Below, piece by piece: positions 1-7,870 of a stretch of 32,798 nt of DNA. A program made the translations under genes and the position numbers. Origin of the DNA: Gemmatimonadota bacterium. Lineage in GTDB: Bacteria; Gemmatimonadota; Gemmatimonadetes; Gemmatimonadales; Gemmatimonadaceae. The notes beneath the pieces are model-generated. The model did no database searches, was not told where the DNA came from, and saw only the letters and a list, made by a program, of their open reading frames with translations. The stretch covers positions 1 through 32,798 of the forward strand of contig CANHTA010000015.1 of NCBI GenBank assembly GCA_947463135.1, in the 5' to 3' direction. Each line of letters begins with the position of its first letter. Positions within the stretch are counted from its first letter, which is position 1.

Positions 1-2606
1 GCGAGGCGAATGGTGGCCCCTCCGGTATTCCGTTCGACGCCATCCGCGAGGTCGAGGTGAACACCGCGCTGTTCGACGTCACGCAGGGACGCCAGGGCGG
101 CGGACAGATCGCGTCCGCCACGCGCGCAGGTACCAACACCGCCGAGGCGCGCGCGTTCGTGGCCGTGCGCAACGCGCAGATGTCGGCGCCGTTCGATTAT
201 CAGGGGCGCTCGCGCGCTGCGCGAACGGCCGCGCTCATGCAGAGTGCGCTGTCGTTCAGCGGGCCGCTGGTACGCGATAAGGCGCACTACCTGCTCGCGT
301 ACGAGCGGCACGATGCGAGCGAGCCGCTCATTACGGGCGACGTAAGCACCCCGCAGGCGCAGGTGGCCGCGGGGATCGCGCGTGATTCGCTGGCGCGGGT
401 GCTCGACGTGCTGGCACGGCACTACGGCACCGATGTCGCCGCCGGGCAACTCGGTCGCCTCTCGCGGCGACCGGTGTCGCAGGCGCTCTTCGCGCGCCTG
501 GACTGGCAAGTGAGCCCGGCGCACCGTGCGATGGCCCGCGTGACCGCGAGCGATTGGACCAACCCGCTCAGCGGCGGCGTGGACCAGCCGATCGCGTTGC
601 GTGAGGCGCGCTCAGGCTTTTCGTCGCGCGAGGGGCAGCTGCTAGCGTCGCTCACGTCGCAGATCGGTGGGCACGCGCTCAACGAGCTGCAGGTGGTGGT
701 CGGGGGGTCGCGCCGCGCGCTCGAGCCAGAGAGCCCGGGGGTGCCGCGCGGGTTTGTGCAGGTGCGTTCGCTGTTGCCCGATGGCACCACCGGCAACTCC
801 ACCGTCCAGTTCGGCGGCAATCGGCTGGCCCCCGACCAGAGCCGCGAGTGGCAGCTCGCGCTCACCGATCGCTTCGTGGTACAACGGGGCGCCGTGCTGT
901 GGACCGTGGGTACCGACAACACACTCGTGGGCACCCGCACGCTGATCGCGGAGGCGCAGCGCGGCCTGTTCGTGTTCCCGTCTATCGCCGCGCTCGAGGC
1001 CCGTGAGCCCAACCGCTTCACGCGCACCGTGCCGCTGTTGGGCACCGCCCCCGTGACCCGGCAGCGCGTGCTCGAACTGGGCGCCTTCGCGCAAATAGAG
1101 TGGCAGGTCACGCAGTCGCTCACCTGGACGAACGGACTCCGGTGGGATGGCACCGCGTTCCTCGACGCGCCCGCCGCGAACCGCGCCGTCGATGCGGCCT
1201 TCGATGTACGCACGGCGCGCGCGCCGCACGATTGGATGCAGCTGCAGCCGCGCACGCAGCTCCTGTGGCGCGTGCAGCGCGATGGCCGGGATGTGGTCCG
1301 CGTTGGGGCCGGTACGTTTGCCGCGCAGTTGCCGTACTACGTGGGGCACAACCAACTGCTGTATACCGGCAGTACCCTCGCCGACATCGACCTGCGCGAC
1401 GCGGCCACGCCGGTGCCCGACTTCGCCGGCTATCGCGCGGCGCCGCAGAGCGTGCCGGGTATGCCATCGGGCACCGCGCTGCCGCCGTCGTTCGTCAACG
1501 TGGCCGGCCATGTACGCGCTCCGCGCACGATCAAGGGCTCCGCGGCCTGGTCACATCGCGTGGTCAACGGACTCACCACCACGCTGGCGGCGCAGGCGTC
1601 GCGCCTGCACGATGGCTATCACTACGTCGATCGCAATCTCCGTAACGTGCCGGCGTTCCGGTTGGCGGCCGAGGGCGGGCGGGCCGTGTGGGTGCCGTCG
1701 AACAGTATTGCGGCCGCCACCGGCATCACCGATGTGCGGAACGCCTCGCGCGATCCACGCTTCGCCCGCGTACTGTCGCTGGAATCGGGGGCGCGCGCCG
1801 AGCAGATCGCCTTCACCGGTGAGGTCGCGTACGAGCGTGCGGAGCGCGTGTCCGGTACGCTGGGCTACGCATGGTCACGGGCCCGCGACAATTCCACCTT
1901 CGGATGCTGTCTCGCGCGCACGGCCACCACCTTCACGCCGGTGCTCGATGATCCCCGGGATTTGCGTCAGGCGTGGGCGGCGTCCGACGTGAACGCCCGT
2001 CATCGGATTGTGGGGACGGTACAGCTCCGCGCCCCCTTCGGGGTGACCATCAGCGCGCAGTACGTGGGCACGAGCGGGCGTCCGTTTTCGCTGGTGGTGG
2101 ACGGCGACATCAACGGCGACGAGGCTAACGGTAACGACCGCGCGTTCCTGTTCGATCCGGACGACCCGAATACGCCGGCAGATGTCGCGGCCTCGATGCG
2201 TCGTGTGCTGGCTCATCCCGACAACGTGGCCCGTCGCTACATCGCCGCGCATCTCGGCGAGATCGCAGGGCGCAATACGCTCACCACCCCGTGGACCAAC
2301 CGTATTGATGCCCGCGTGGCGCGGACGTTTACGGTGCGTCGCTCGGGGCGCCTACAACGCGCCGAGCTGCTGGTTGACCTCTTCAATCTTGGCCACCTCC
2401 TGAACCGACGGTGGGGCGCGCAGTACCTGTTGCCGGTTGGCATCTCGTCGCAGAATCCGGTGGTGAATCGGGTGCCGTTGCTGCGAGTGATCGGCTTCGA
2501 CCCGGCCACGAAGCGGTACCGCTACAGCGTGAACGAATCAGCCGGTGTGCTCCCCCGCGGCGGGGATCCGTTTCAGCTGCAGGTGGGGGTGCGGTTCGCC
2601 CCATGA
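1..2606 (+). CDS. TonB-dependent receptor, Oar-like, 5'-truncated
   Basis: The reading frame is open from the left edge (codons begin at base 3), so the gene starts outside the window and lacks its signal peptide, any N-terminal carboxypeptidase-regulatory-like domain and most of the plug. The first visible residues include PFDAIREVEVNT followed by FDVTQGRQGGG, the pattern seen at the plug/barrel junction of Oar-type TonB-dependent receptors. The remaining roughly 850 residues look like a large outer-membrane beta-barrel, with alternating aromatic strands, a DGDINGDEANGNDR acidic loop typical of this family and a C-terminal strand ending QVGVRFAP. Such receptors import large substrates across the outer membrane using TonB energy. 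The substrate cannot be inferred. The first internal start codon, at 57, is not the real start. Confidence 0.85.
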   Translation, partial: EANGGPSGIPFDAIREVEVNTALFDVTQGRQGGGQIASATRAGTNTAEARAFVAVRNAQMSAPFDYQGRSRAARTAALMQSALSFSGPLVRDKAHYLLAYERHDASEPLITGDVSTPQAQVAAGIARDSLARVLDVLARHYGTDVAAGQLGRLSRRPVSQALFARLDWQVSPAHRAMARVTASDWTNPLSGGVDQPIALREARSGFSSREGQLLASLTSQIGGHALNELQVVVGGSRRALEPESPGVPRGFVQVRSLLPDGTTGNSTVQFGGNRLAPDQSREWQLALTDRFVVQRGAVLWTVGTDNTLVGTRTLIAEAQRGLFVFPSIAALEAREPNRFTRTVPLLGTAPVTRQRVLELGAFAQIEWQVTQSLTWTNGLRWDGTAFLDAPAANRAVDAAFDVRTARAPHDWMQLQPRTQLLWRVQRDGRDVVRVGAGTFAAQLPYYVGHNQLLYTGSTLADIDLRDAATPVPDFAGYRAAPQSVPGMPSGTALPPSFVNVAGHVRAPRTIKGSAAWSHRVVNGLTTTLAAQASRLHDGYHYVDRNLRNVPAFRLAAEGGRAVWVPSNSIAAATGITDVRNASRDPRFARVLSLESGARAEQIAFTGEVAYERAERVSGTLGYAWSRARDNSTFGCCLARTATTFTPVLDDPRDLRQAWAASDVNARHRIVGTVQLRAPFGVTISAQYVGTSGRPFSLVVDGDINGDEANGNDRAFLFDPDDPNTPADVAASMRRVLAHPDNVARRYIAAHLGEIAGRNTLTTPWTNRIDARVARTFTVRRSGRLQRAELLVDLFNLGHLLNRRWGAQYLLPVGISSQNPVVNRVPLLRVIGFDPATKRYRYSVNESAGVLPRGGDPFQLQVGVRFAP

Positions 2607-3407
2607 CCGCAGCGGGCTGGCGTCGCGATATGGCGCCGATCCACTAGCTGGTATTTCCGCGCCCGTCCACCCACGACACGATCCGCCTGCACGCCGTTGG
2701 GTCCCGCGATGGTGCGATGTCGAGGCACCGCTGTTACCCGCCACGCTTCTGAGGACGCCGGCGACGCCATCGCGCTGACGCTGAAGACGCCGGAGACGCC
2801 ATCGCGCTGACGCTCAGTGGCGCATCCGCTGACGATGCGCTGACGCACCTGCCGTAGGTTGTGCGAGCGACGGGAACCGGGAGTCGCCACGATGATCACC
2901 GTTTTGGGCTGGTGGCTGCATGGTGAACGCAACAGGCTCGTGTTGCTGTTGGTGGGCGTCCGTCTTCTCGCCGAGAAGTCGACCCACCCCGATTGGCATT
3001 CCTATCTCGATTGCGTATCACCGAACTGCTCGCAACATCCACGCAGCAAGAAGCAAATACATCCCCATCATCGCCATGATCAGTCAATCCCTTATCTCGA
3101 TTGACACTTGGGTCCCACTTGGTTGCGATACAGCTCAGGACGTAAGGCGACATAGGATGCATATCACCTGCCTATCTCGCGCTTGCAGGTGCAGGCTTGC
3201 GCGAGGGCCTCCAGGTCAAAATCTGTGTTCACTGCGAGCTGCATCATGCCGCAGCGGGAACAGCGACTTCCAGACGCAGCTTGATTGCGGTTCGAATGCG
3301 CCGTTTCGTAACGTGTCGCGACAACTCGCCATCCAGCACAAAACAGTGTTGGATCAGGATTAATGGAGAGCTAACGGGCCTCCTTCCACTTAACACAAGA
3401 GATCACG
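2607..3407. other. Gene-poor, A/T-richer interval
   Basis: About 800 bases without a convincing gene. Open frames on both strands (for example 2920-3363 plus and 2896-3162 minus) have no recognisable domain, no good ribosome binding site and unnatural composition. The stretch holds a two-copy 32-bp tandem repeat (2751-2814) and a 7-bp inverted repeat (arms 3176-3182 and 3199-3205). The phrase TATCTCGATTG occurs twice, near 3003 and near 3092. Composition becomes visibly richer in A and T than in the flanking receptor gene, which may mark the edge of an acquired segment. Confidence 0.5.
2751..2814. repeat. Two-copy 32-bp tandem repeat
   Basis: Bases 2751-2782 and 2783-2814 are direct copies differing at two positions. 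Each contains GACGCCATCGCGCTGACGCT. They lie about 145 bp after the receptor stop codon. No function is apparent; a decayed minisatellite is possible. Confidence 0.8.
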
Positions 3408-3698
3408 ATGAAGGCTTTTCCGATTATGTGCGCTGTAATTCTGTCGCTCAGCGGTGGCGCGCTGCTCACGCCAGTATACGCCAACGAGGACCCGATCCTG
3501 CTTGAAGACGGATCAACGCCTACCTGTAGCAGCGGCACCGCGAACGTGTGTTGGCAGAGAACTACCGATACATGCACGGCTTATCAATGGGTCGGCTACG
3601 ACGGTTCCGTCACTGTGCCGCGTGGGGGCAGTGTCGGCGTCAAGCTTGAGTGCAAGACCAAGGAGGTCGAAACGCAAACGAAGTACTACAGCAACTAA
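3408..3698 (+). CDS. Small secreted four-cysteine protein, copy 1
   Basis: A 96-residue protein with a clear Sec signal peptide: MKAF, a hydrophobic stretch, then cleavage probably after PVYA at about residue 25. The mature part is about 70 residues and acidic at its N-terminus (NEDPILLEDGS). It has four cysteines in the order CSSG, VCW, TCTAY, ECKTK. A purine-rich AAGAGA lies 5 bases before the ATG. The protein matches the next gene (3948-4235) through the signal peptide, the DPI-x-x-EDGS segment, all four cysteines and the tyrosine-rich C-terminus, so the two are tandem paralogs. The family is not one I recognise with certainty. In size and neighbourhood it resembles the short secreted NVEALA-type proteins found beside 6-bladed propeller genes in Bacteroidetes, but the NVEALA motif itself is absent. 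Confidence 0.75.
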   Translation: MKAFPIMCAVILSLSGGALLTPVYANEDPILLEDGSTPTCSSGTANVCWQRTTDTCTAYQWVGYDGSVTVPRGGSVGVKLECKTKEVETQTKYYSN

Positions 3699-3947
3699 AA
3701 GGCTGGTGGTGTCTCTGGCCGATCTAAGTGGCCGACAGTATCAGCAAAGTGCTCTTGTGACGCAGAAAACCACCGAACGATTCAGTTATGACATCATGCT
3801 GCATCCAAGGGCTGCTTTGCCACATTGCTCGGTCTTCGCTTGACACAACGTGCACAATTGCGCGGTCAGGATCAGCGCTAATGCTGCGATCTCCAGATGA
3901 ACTGTCAGCAGGCAATTATCCCCCTCACTCTCACTCGGAAGGGTCCC

Positions 3948-4235
3948 TTGAAATTACTCTTTATCGCATGTGCCGTAGCCCTCTCGATCAGCGGCGCGGC
4001 TTCGCTAACGCCAGCCTACGCCATCGACGACCCGATATTCCCCGAAGATGGTTCCATGCCGTCGTGTTCGTCCGGCACCCCGAGACCGTGCAGTCATTCA
4101 GAAAAGAAGAACTGCATTGAGTATCACGTGGTCGACATTAATGGGAAGATCTCTCCGACTGGCGCCGGCGTTGGCGTGCAGACGATGTGCAAAACTATGG
4201 AAACAGTGCATACTTTCCAATACTATAGCCACTAA
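3948..4235 (+). CDS. Small secreted four-cysteine protein, copy 2 (TTG start)
   Basis: Paralog of 3408-3698. An in-frame ATG at 3897 would add 17 residues before the signal peptide. I prefer the TTG at 3948 because GGAAGG lies 5 bases upstream and the resulting 95-residue protein is colinear with the 96-residue paralog. The signal peptide (LKLLFIACAVALSISG, cleavage probably after PAYA) is followed by a mature part beginning IDDPIFPEDGS, with four conserved cysteines (CSSG, PCS, NCI, MCKT) and ending in FQYYSH. It presumably acts outside the inner membrane, possibly with two disulfide bonds. The two genes are 249 bases apart, so they may be transcribed separately. Function is unknown. Confidence 0.7.
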   Translation: MKLLFIACAVALSISGAASLTPAYAIDDPIFPEDGSMPSCSSGTPRPCSHSEKKNCIEYHVVDINGKISPTGAGVGVQTMCKTMETVHTFQYYSH

Positions 4236-4248
4236 ACACGTAGCGTGT
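4236..4248 (+). terminator. Weak hairpin just after the peptide-2 stop
   Basis: A 5-bp stem (ACACG/CGTGT) with a TAG loop starts at the base after the stop codon and is followed by CTTTCC. It could be a weak terminator. The stem is short, so this is tentative. Confidence 0.25.
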
Positions 4249-4311
4249 CTTTCCGCTAAAGCACATCGCTACGAAAACCAGCGGACGGGCGAAACCGTAG
4301 AATGAGGACAC

Positions 4312-4364
4312 CGAGTGCGACGGTCCACCCATTTCGTGGCTTACCGGTGACACCGTCGCACTCG
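4312..4364. other. Perfect 13-bp inverted repeat, compound stem-loop
   Basis: CGAGTGCGACGGT at 4312-4324 is the exact reverse complement of 4352-4364. The 27-base loop holds a further 4-bp stem (CCAC 4325-4328 with GTGG 4336-4339). There is no T-run after either arm, so it is not a canonical intrinsic terminator. It lies between the peptide pair and the promoter proposed for the next gene. It could be a terminator, an RNA structure or a protein-binding dyad. Confidence 0.55.
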
Positions 4365-4369
4365 TACCA

Positions 4370-4397
4370 TCGACCTAAACGGGCCATCATGTATAAC
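4370..4397 (+). promoter_or_regulatory. Candidate sigma-70-type promoter
   Basis: A TATAAC hexamer at 4392-4397 (5 of 6 to consensus) is preceded after 16 bases by TCGACC at 4370-4375 (4 of 6). It would start transcription near 4404, leaving a leader of about 48 bases before the ATG at 4452. Confidence 0.4.
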
Positions 4398-4451
4398 TGA
4401 GCGCCGGCGTATCCACGTGTCGCCGCTCTCTACTTCAGTTACGCATTCATC

Positions 4452-4937
4452 ATGTCAAACTCAAAAACGTCCTTGCTCAGTCTCGTCGCTCTTTGGATGG
4501 GCGGGCTTTTCGTTGGGGGCATGCTTGCCACACGTGTGCTGTCTGCTGCACCGCTGGCGGACGAAAACAATGGCAAAGCGTCGCTCCTGCTTGTCGTATC
4601 ACCGGAGAGTTGTCTTTCCCTATCGACAAGTTTTGAGGGCATGAGTGACGCTCTCGACGTAGAAGCCTTTCAGCCTTTACGTGGTATTCGGGTGATCGGT
4701 TCCGAGGCTACTGCGTCGCGTCTGAGTGCACTCGTAGCCAGTAGAGGGCTCAATGTTTCGGTCAAGAGTATGAAGCCACTTCAACGCCTACGGCTTCGCC
4801 TCACGCCGAAAAAGCACCAATCGTTCATTCTTCTTGTGGATAGCTTGGGAAGTCCAGTATTTCGGCAAGAGTTTCCGAAGACCAAAGATCAACAGGCTGC
4901 GTTGGTCAAATACCTCCTCGAGATGTCCCATGAATAG
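4452..4937 (+). CDS. Membrane-anchored thioredoxin-fold-like protein, single cysteine
   Basis: A 161-residue protein with one N-terminal hydrophobic segment (about residues 8-32), acting as uncleaved anchor or signal peptide. The rest is read as a degenerate thioredoxin/redoxin fold. There is a beta strand LLLVVSP, then SCLSL at about residues 53-57 where redoxins carry CxxC, followed by a helix, a second alpha/beta unit, and FILLVDSLGSPVFRQEF resembling the strand-turn-strand near the redoxin C-terminus. Only one cysteine remains and the usual cis-proline is not evident, so disulfide exchange by a CxxC pair is unlikely. It overlaps the next gene by 8 bases, suggesting translational coupling with the propeller lipoprotein. 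The fold assignment is inference; a plain membrane-anchored protein of unknown function is the alternative. Confidence 0.7.
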   Translation: MSNSKTSLLSLVALWMGGLFVGGMLATRVLSAAPLADENNGKASLLLVVSPESCLSLSTSFEGMSDALDVEAFQPLRGIRVIGSEATASRLSALVASRGLNVSVKSMKPLQRLRLRLTPKKHQSFILLVDSLGSPVFRQEFPKTKDQQAALVKYLLEMSHE

Positions 4938-5964
4938 CCATTCCAATCGAGACACGTGGCGCATGCATGGCGGCGGCTCGCGTTTGCCAATCCGCCGCAT
5001 CATTGGGGGAATGCTGTGTGTCTTGGCTGCATGCAGCCCTCCGAAGGCAGATTCAGCCACCGATGAAGCAGGCGCACGCGAAAGGCTCCCCCTTCGGTTC
5101 GTTCGCACCAATGTGATACGCGTCGATCGGCGTGCCCCCTTCAGCATGTTCCAACCCAGGTTCATCGCCAAGGTGGGATCGCGTGTCCTTGTCGCCGAAG
5201 GTGATCTGTCGCGCGTCTTCTCGGTGAACCCTGACGGCTCTCTTGTTGAAGAACAGGAACGACGTGTTCCGCGGGCACTGCAAAAGGACGCTGGTGCGAA
5301 CAATAGCGCGCAGAACCTTTCCGCTAAGACGAGGCGGTCCATTGAGCAGATAACCGATCAAACCCGAGGCGCGTGTCTGCTTTCGGATTCGATCATGCTG
5401 ACGTACGGGAACGCGCCCTCGGGGACGGTGATGACCCGCACCGAATACCGCGATGATGGCGCGGCCACTGCGACGCATATAGAAGTGCCGTTTTTCCGTC
5501 ACCACCCTGCAAGTTGGATGCTCCGGGAGGCGGTGTGGGCCGGGGACGGCCGCCAGACATGTGTTGCCGCGAGCCTCTACAGCTACGGAATCAGTGTATA
5601 TGATGGAAAGGAGATCACTCCGCGTGCCATCGATTACATCGAGCAGGTTGGTGAGGCAACGGTGTTCACCGCGGTGGATACCGTTGGTCCATCCATCACG
5701 AAAACTGAGAGCGTGCGTGCACCAGGGTATGGCGCTCGCGATATTGCAATCCGCAACGATTCGATCTATGTGCTTTTTGTTGGTAAAGCGCTTCGCGCAA
5801 GCCGAAGTATTGACGTATACTCGGCGTCTCAATTGCGATATCTGGGAACGTACGAGCATTACGCAAGAGTCGAGGCTATTGCGACATCACTCGACGAGAT
5901 CGTGCTGCTGACAAAGGACAGAAAGGGATACTTGATCGAGACAGGACAGTTTCTTTCACGATAG
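4930..5964 (+). CDS. 6-bladed beta-propeller-like lipoprotein
   Basis: From the ATG at 4930, which overlaps the previous stop codon, the protein has 344 residues. It begins with a basic region (RLPIRR), a hydrophobic stretch and a lipobox LAAC at about residues 32-35, so it is probably lipid-anchored. An alternative ATG at 4963 gives a more typical lipoprotein signal length; neither start has a strong ribosome binding site. The mature part has repeated strand patterns such as VLVAEGDLSRVFSVNPDGS and TSLDEIVLLTKDRKG. These resemble the 6-bladed (TolB/NHL-like) propeller proteins common in Bacteroidetes and Gemmatimonadota. These folds bind ligands or proteins, and no catalytic residues can be named. 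It sits between the thioredoxin-like protein and a second propeller gene in the same direction. Confidence 0.75.
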   Translation: MNSHSNRDTWRMHGGGSRLPIRRIIGGMLCVLAACSPPKADSATDEAGARERLPLRFVRTNVIRVDRRAPFSMFQPRFIAKVGSRVLVAEGDLSRVFSVNPDGSLVEEQERRVPRALQKDAGANNSAQNLSAKTRRSIEQITDQTRGACLLSDSIMLTYGNAPSGTVMTRTEYRDDGAATATHIEVPFFRHHPASWMLREAVWAGDGRQTCVAASLYSYGISVYDGKEITPRAIDYIEQVGEATVFTAVDTVGPSITKTESVRAPGYGARDIAIRNDSIYVLFVGKALRASRSIDVYSASQLRYLGTYEHYARVEAIATSLDEIVLLTKDRKGYLIETGQFLSR

Positions 5965-6002
5965 ACTTTCAATCATTCACGTCACTTTTTGGACCATACG
6001 CT

Positions 6003-7121
6003 ATGAGACAAATCCTGCTCTTCCTTTTGTTTAGTGTCACCTCACCGCTTGCTGGGCGAGTAGATGCGCAACGCGTGGTCGGACAGACTGTCTGGTCTCT
6101 TCGGGAACACCCGGACTATATTCTGTCGGCGACAGGCCGTCCGGTTATCGATGAAGCGGGGCGGTTGTATTTGGCTGAGCCGCAGGACTTCGGCATCAAC
6201 GTGTTCACGGCCGATGGGCTCTTCGAAGGGCGTCTTGGCAGGAAGGGCGGCGGACCGGCAGAGTTTGAGCAGCTCTGCTGCATCTTTGGGGACCCCAAGG
6301 GGCGGATCTGGGCGCGTGATGCAGCGCTTCGCCGTTACCAGGTTTTCGCGCCTCTTCAGCGTGAGCGGAAAATGGGGTATCTCTTCACCGCTCCACTCAG
6401 TCATTCGAGTCCTAACTTCACGCCTGGGCTTGGTTTTGGCGGTGGCAAGCTATACGAAATTGCGTTCCCATCCAAATCTCCCTCCGTTGGGCAGAGCATG
6501 GTGCGGCTTGTGGCGGATTCAAACGGTCGGGTGATCAGCTCGTTTCCGTTGCCCTCGGTGAAGGTGGACTCGGTCCCAGCGGCGGTGCTTCGTTACAAGT
6601 TGCCCGATGGTGACGGTATGAGGTTCTTCCCCGCCCCATTTGGCGATCGACCACTACTCGCGCAGGCATCCAATGGCGCGTTGGTCGTGGCGTCAAGCGG
6701 ACGTTACGAGATCCATTGGTACGACCACCGAGGGACGCTCCTACGCGTCATTCGCCGTAAGGCAGAGCGGGTCCCGCTGTCCGCGGGGGAACGGCAACGT
6801 GCGAAGGACTACGTTTCCGATGTGGTGCAGAAGTTGAAGGCCTCCGGCGGCAGCGTCAGTTGGCCGGAAGTGACCACGAAACCTCCGCTCCGCGACCTTG
6901 AGTTCGATCAGGAAGGTCGCCTGTGGGTTCAGCGCACGACGCTGGCCGATAAGCCGATGGAGTCGGATGTGTTTCGACCGGATGGAACCTTTGCCTTCAC
7001 CGCGGTGTGGCCAACGCTGCGCGGATTGAGATTCTCTGGGGCAGCCAGAGGTTCCGCCGCGTGGGCGTACTACGCTGGCGATGATGATGTCGCGCAACTG
7101 GCGAAGGTGGTATTCAAGTAA
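6003..7121 (+). CDS. Secreted 6-bladed beta-propeller protein
   Basis: A 372-residue protein with a signal peptide (MRQILLFLLFSVTSPLAG, cleavage near VDA at about residue 22). The family signature GRKGGGPAEFE lies near residues 80-90 and matches the (I/L)GR-x-G-x-GPGEF motif of 6-bladed beta-propeller proteins. Further blade-like strands follow (DPKGRIWARD, DSNGRVISSFPLP, DQEGRLWVQR). It is predicted to act in the periplasm or at the surface as a binding protein. It begins 38 bases after the lipoprotein propeller and is the last gene of the cassette. A weak upstream ribosome binding site and short spacing suggest cotranscription. The ligand is unknown. The alternative name NHL-repeat or TolB-like protein describes the same fold. 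Confidence 0.85.
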   Translation: MRQILLFLLFSVTSPLAGRVDAQRVVGQTVWSLREHPDYILSATGRPVIDEAGRLYLAEPQDFGINVFTADGLFEGRLGRKGGGPAEFEQLCCIFGDPKGRIWARDAALRRYQVFAPLQRERKMGYLFTAPLSHSSPNFTPGLGFGGGKLYEIAFPSKSPSVGQSMVRLVADSNGRVISSFPLPSVKVDSVPAAVLRYKLPDGDGMRFFPAPFGDRPLLAQASNGALVVASSGRYEIHWYDHRGTLLRVIRRKAERVPLSAGERQRAKDYVSDVVQKLKASGGSVSWPEVTTKPPLRDLEFDQEGRLWVQRTTLADKPMESDVFRPDGTFAFTAVWPTLRGLRFSGAARGSAAWAYYAGDDDVAQLAKVVFK

Positions 7122-7151
7122 CGCAGTATTGCTCGTACGCTGAAAACGCAT

Positions 7152-7189
7152 GCTCGCCGAAGTGCCTGATGCATGCCGCTGCGGCGAGC
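7152..7189. terminator. Inverted repeat between convergent genes
   Basis: GCTCGCCG (7152-7159) pairs exactly with CGGCGAGC (7182-7189) around a 22-base loop. It lies between the propeller gene and the convergent uppS gene, where a bidirectional terminator would be expected. There is no T-run. Confidence 0.35.
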
Positions 7190-7198
7190 GGCAAGACG

Positions 7199-7870
7199 CT
7201 ACCCGGTGACCTGCACCGGCACCGCACCATAGCGCCGCTCGCGTGAGGCGTAGTCCGCAAAGACCGCGTCCAGATCGGCGATGGAGAGGTCGGGAAAATT
7301 GACATCGAGAAAGGCCAGTTCGGCGTACGCACTTTCCCAGAGAAGGAAGTCCGACAAGCGGCGCTCTCCCCCGGTGCGCACCACCAGATCCACTGGGGGC
7401 AGGATGTTGGTACCGGGCCGCGTGCTCCCCATGCCTTCCCCCAGCGCGAACGCTTCATGAATGGCCGCGCGACTGGAGTAGTCGACCGCCACCCGCAGAT
7501 GCAGACGCGTGCCGCCGGCGGTACGGGCTTCCGTGGCGGCAATGGCCTCACAGAGCGCGTGCGGCAGCCGGTCGCGTCGCCCGATCACCGACAGACGGAC
7601 GCCGTGTTCGAGAAACCGGTCCATCTGGCGTTCCAGATGCGACGCAAAGAGGTCGAAGAGAAACCCCACTTCGTCGGCCGGTCGCTTCCAGTTGTCGCTG
7701 GAGAAGGCATAGAGCGTGAGTTGGCCGACACCGTGCTGCGCACAATAGGTCACCACCTCGCGCGCCGTGTGAGCGCCACGCACATGTCCCATCCATCGTG
7801 GACGCCCCTTACTGGTTGCCCACCGGCCATTGCCATCCATAATCACGGCCACATGCTGCGGGACACCCAT
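7199..7870 (-). CDS. uppS: Undecaprenyl diphosphate synthase (isoprenyl transferase)
   Basis: A 223-residue cis-prenyltransferase. It would condense isopentenyl diphosphate onto farnesyl diphosphate to give the C55 lipid carrier for peptidoglycan and O-antigen, in the cytosol at the membrane. Visible signatures are VAVIMDGNGRWA near the N-terminus (catalytic Asp), LYAFSSDNWKRP, and the C-terminal VVRTGGERRLSDFLLWESAY block. The usual tryptophan in the final WPD motif is phenylalanine here (NFPDL). It is slightly shorter than typical members (about 230-250). Its start overlaps the stop of the regulator upstream by one base (TAATG), so it is translationally coupled. The usual neighbours cdsA, dxr and frr are absent, so it may be a second, regulated paralog; that is inference. 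Confidence 0.93.
   Translation of the reverse strand: MGVPQHVAVIMDGNGRWATSKGRPRWMGHVRGAHTAREVVTYCAQHGVGQLTLYAFSSDNWKRPADEVGFLFDLFASHLERQMDRFLEHGVRLSVIGRRDRLPHALCEAIAATEARTAGGTRLHLRVAVDYSSRAAIHEAFALGEGMGSTRPGTNILPPVDLVVRTGGERRLSDFLLWESAYAELAFLDVNFPDLSIADLDAVFADYASRERRYGAVPVQVTG

Noticed and set aside
422-1511. Long minus-strand and alternate-frame open frames inside the TonB receptor gene
   Set aside because: They are shadows of a high-GC coding sequence; their proteins are Arg/Ala/His-rich without domains.
3101-3132. Promoter with TTGACA at 3101 for the first small secreted protein
   Set aside because: No acceptable -10 hexamer at 16-18 bases; the best match, GATACA, is 20 bases away and would leave a leader of about 270 bases.
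2920-3363. 147-residue cysteine-containing plus-strand frame
   Set aside because: No ribosome binding site, no homologous pattern and composition unlike genes; probably chance in a non-coding stretch.
3840-3890. Promoter with TTGACA at 3840 for the second small secreted protein
   Set aside because: No -10 box at the proper spacing.
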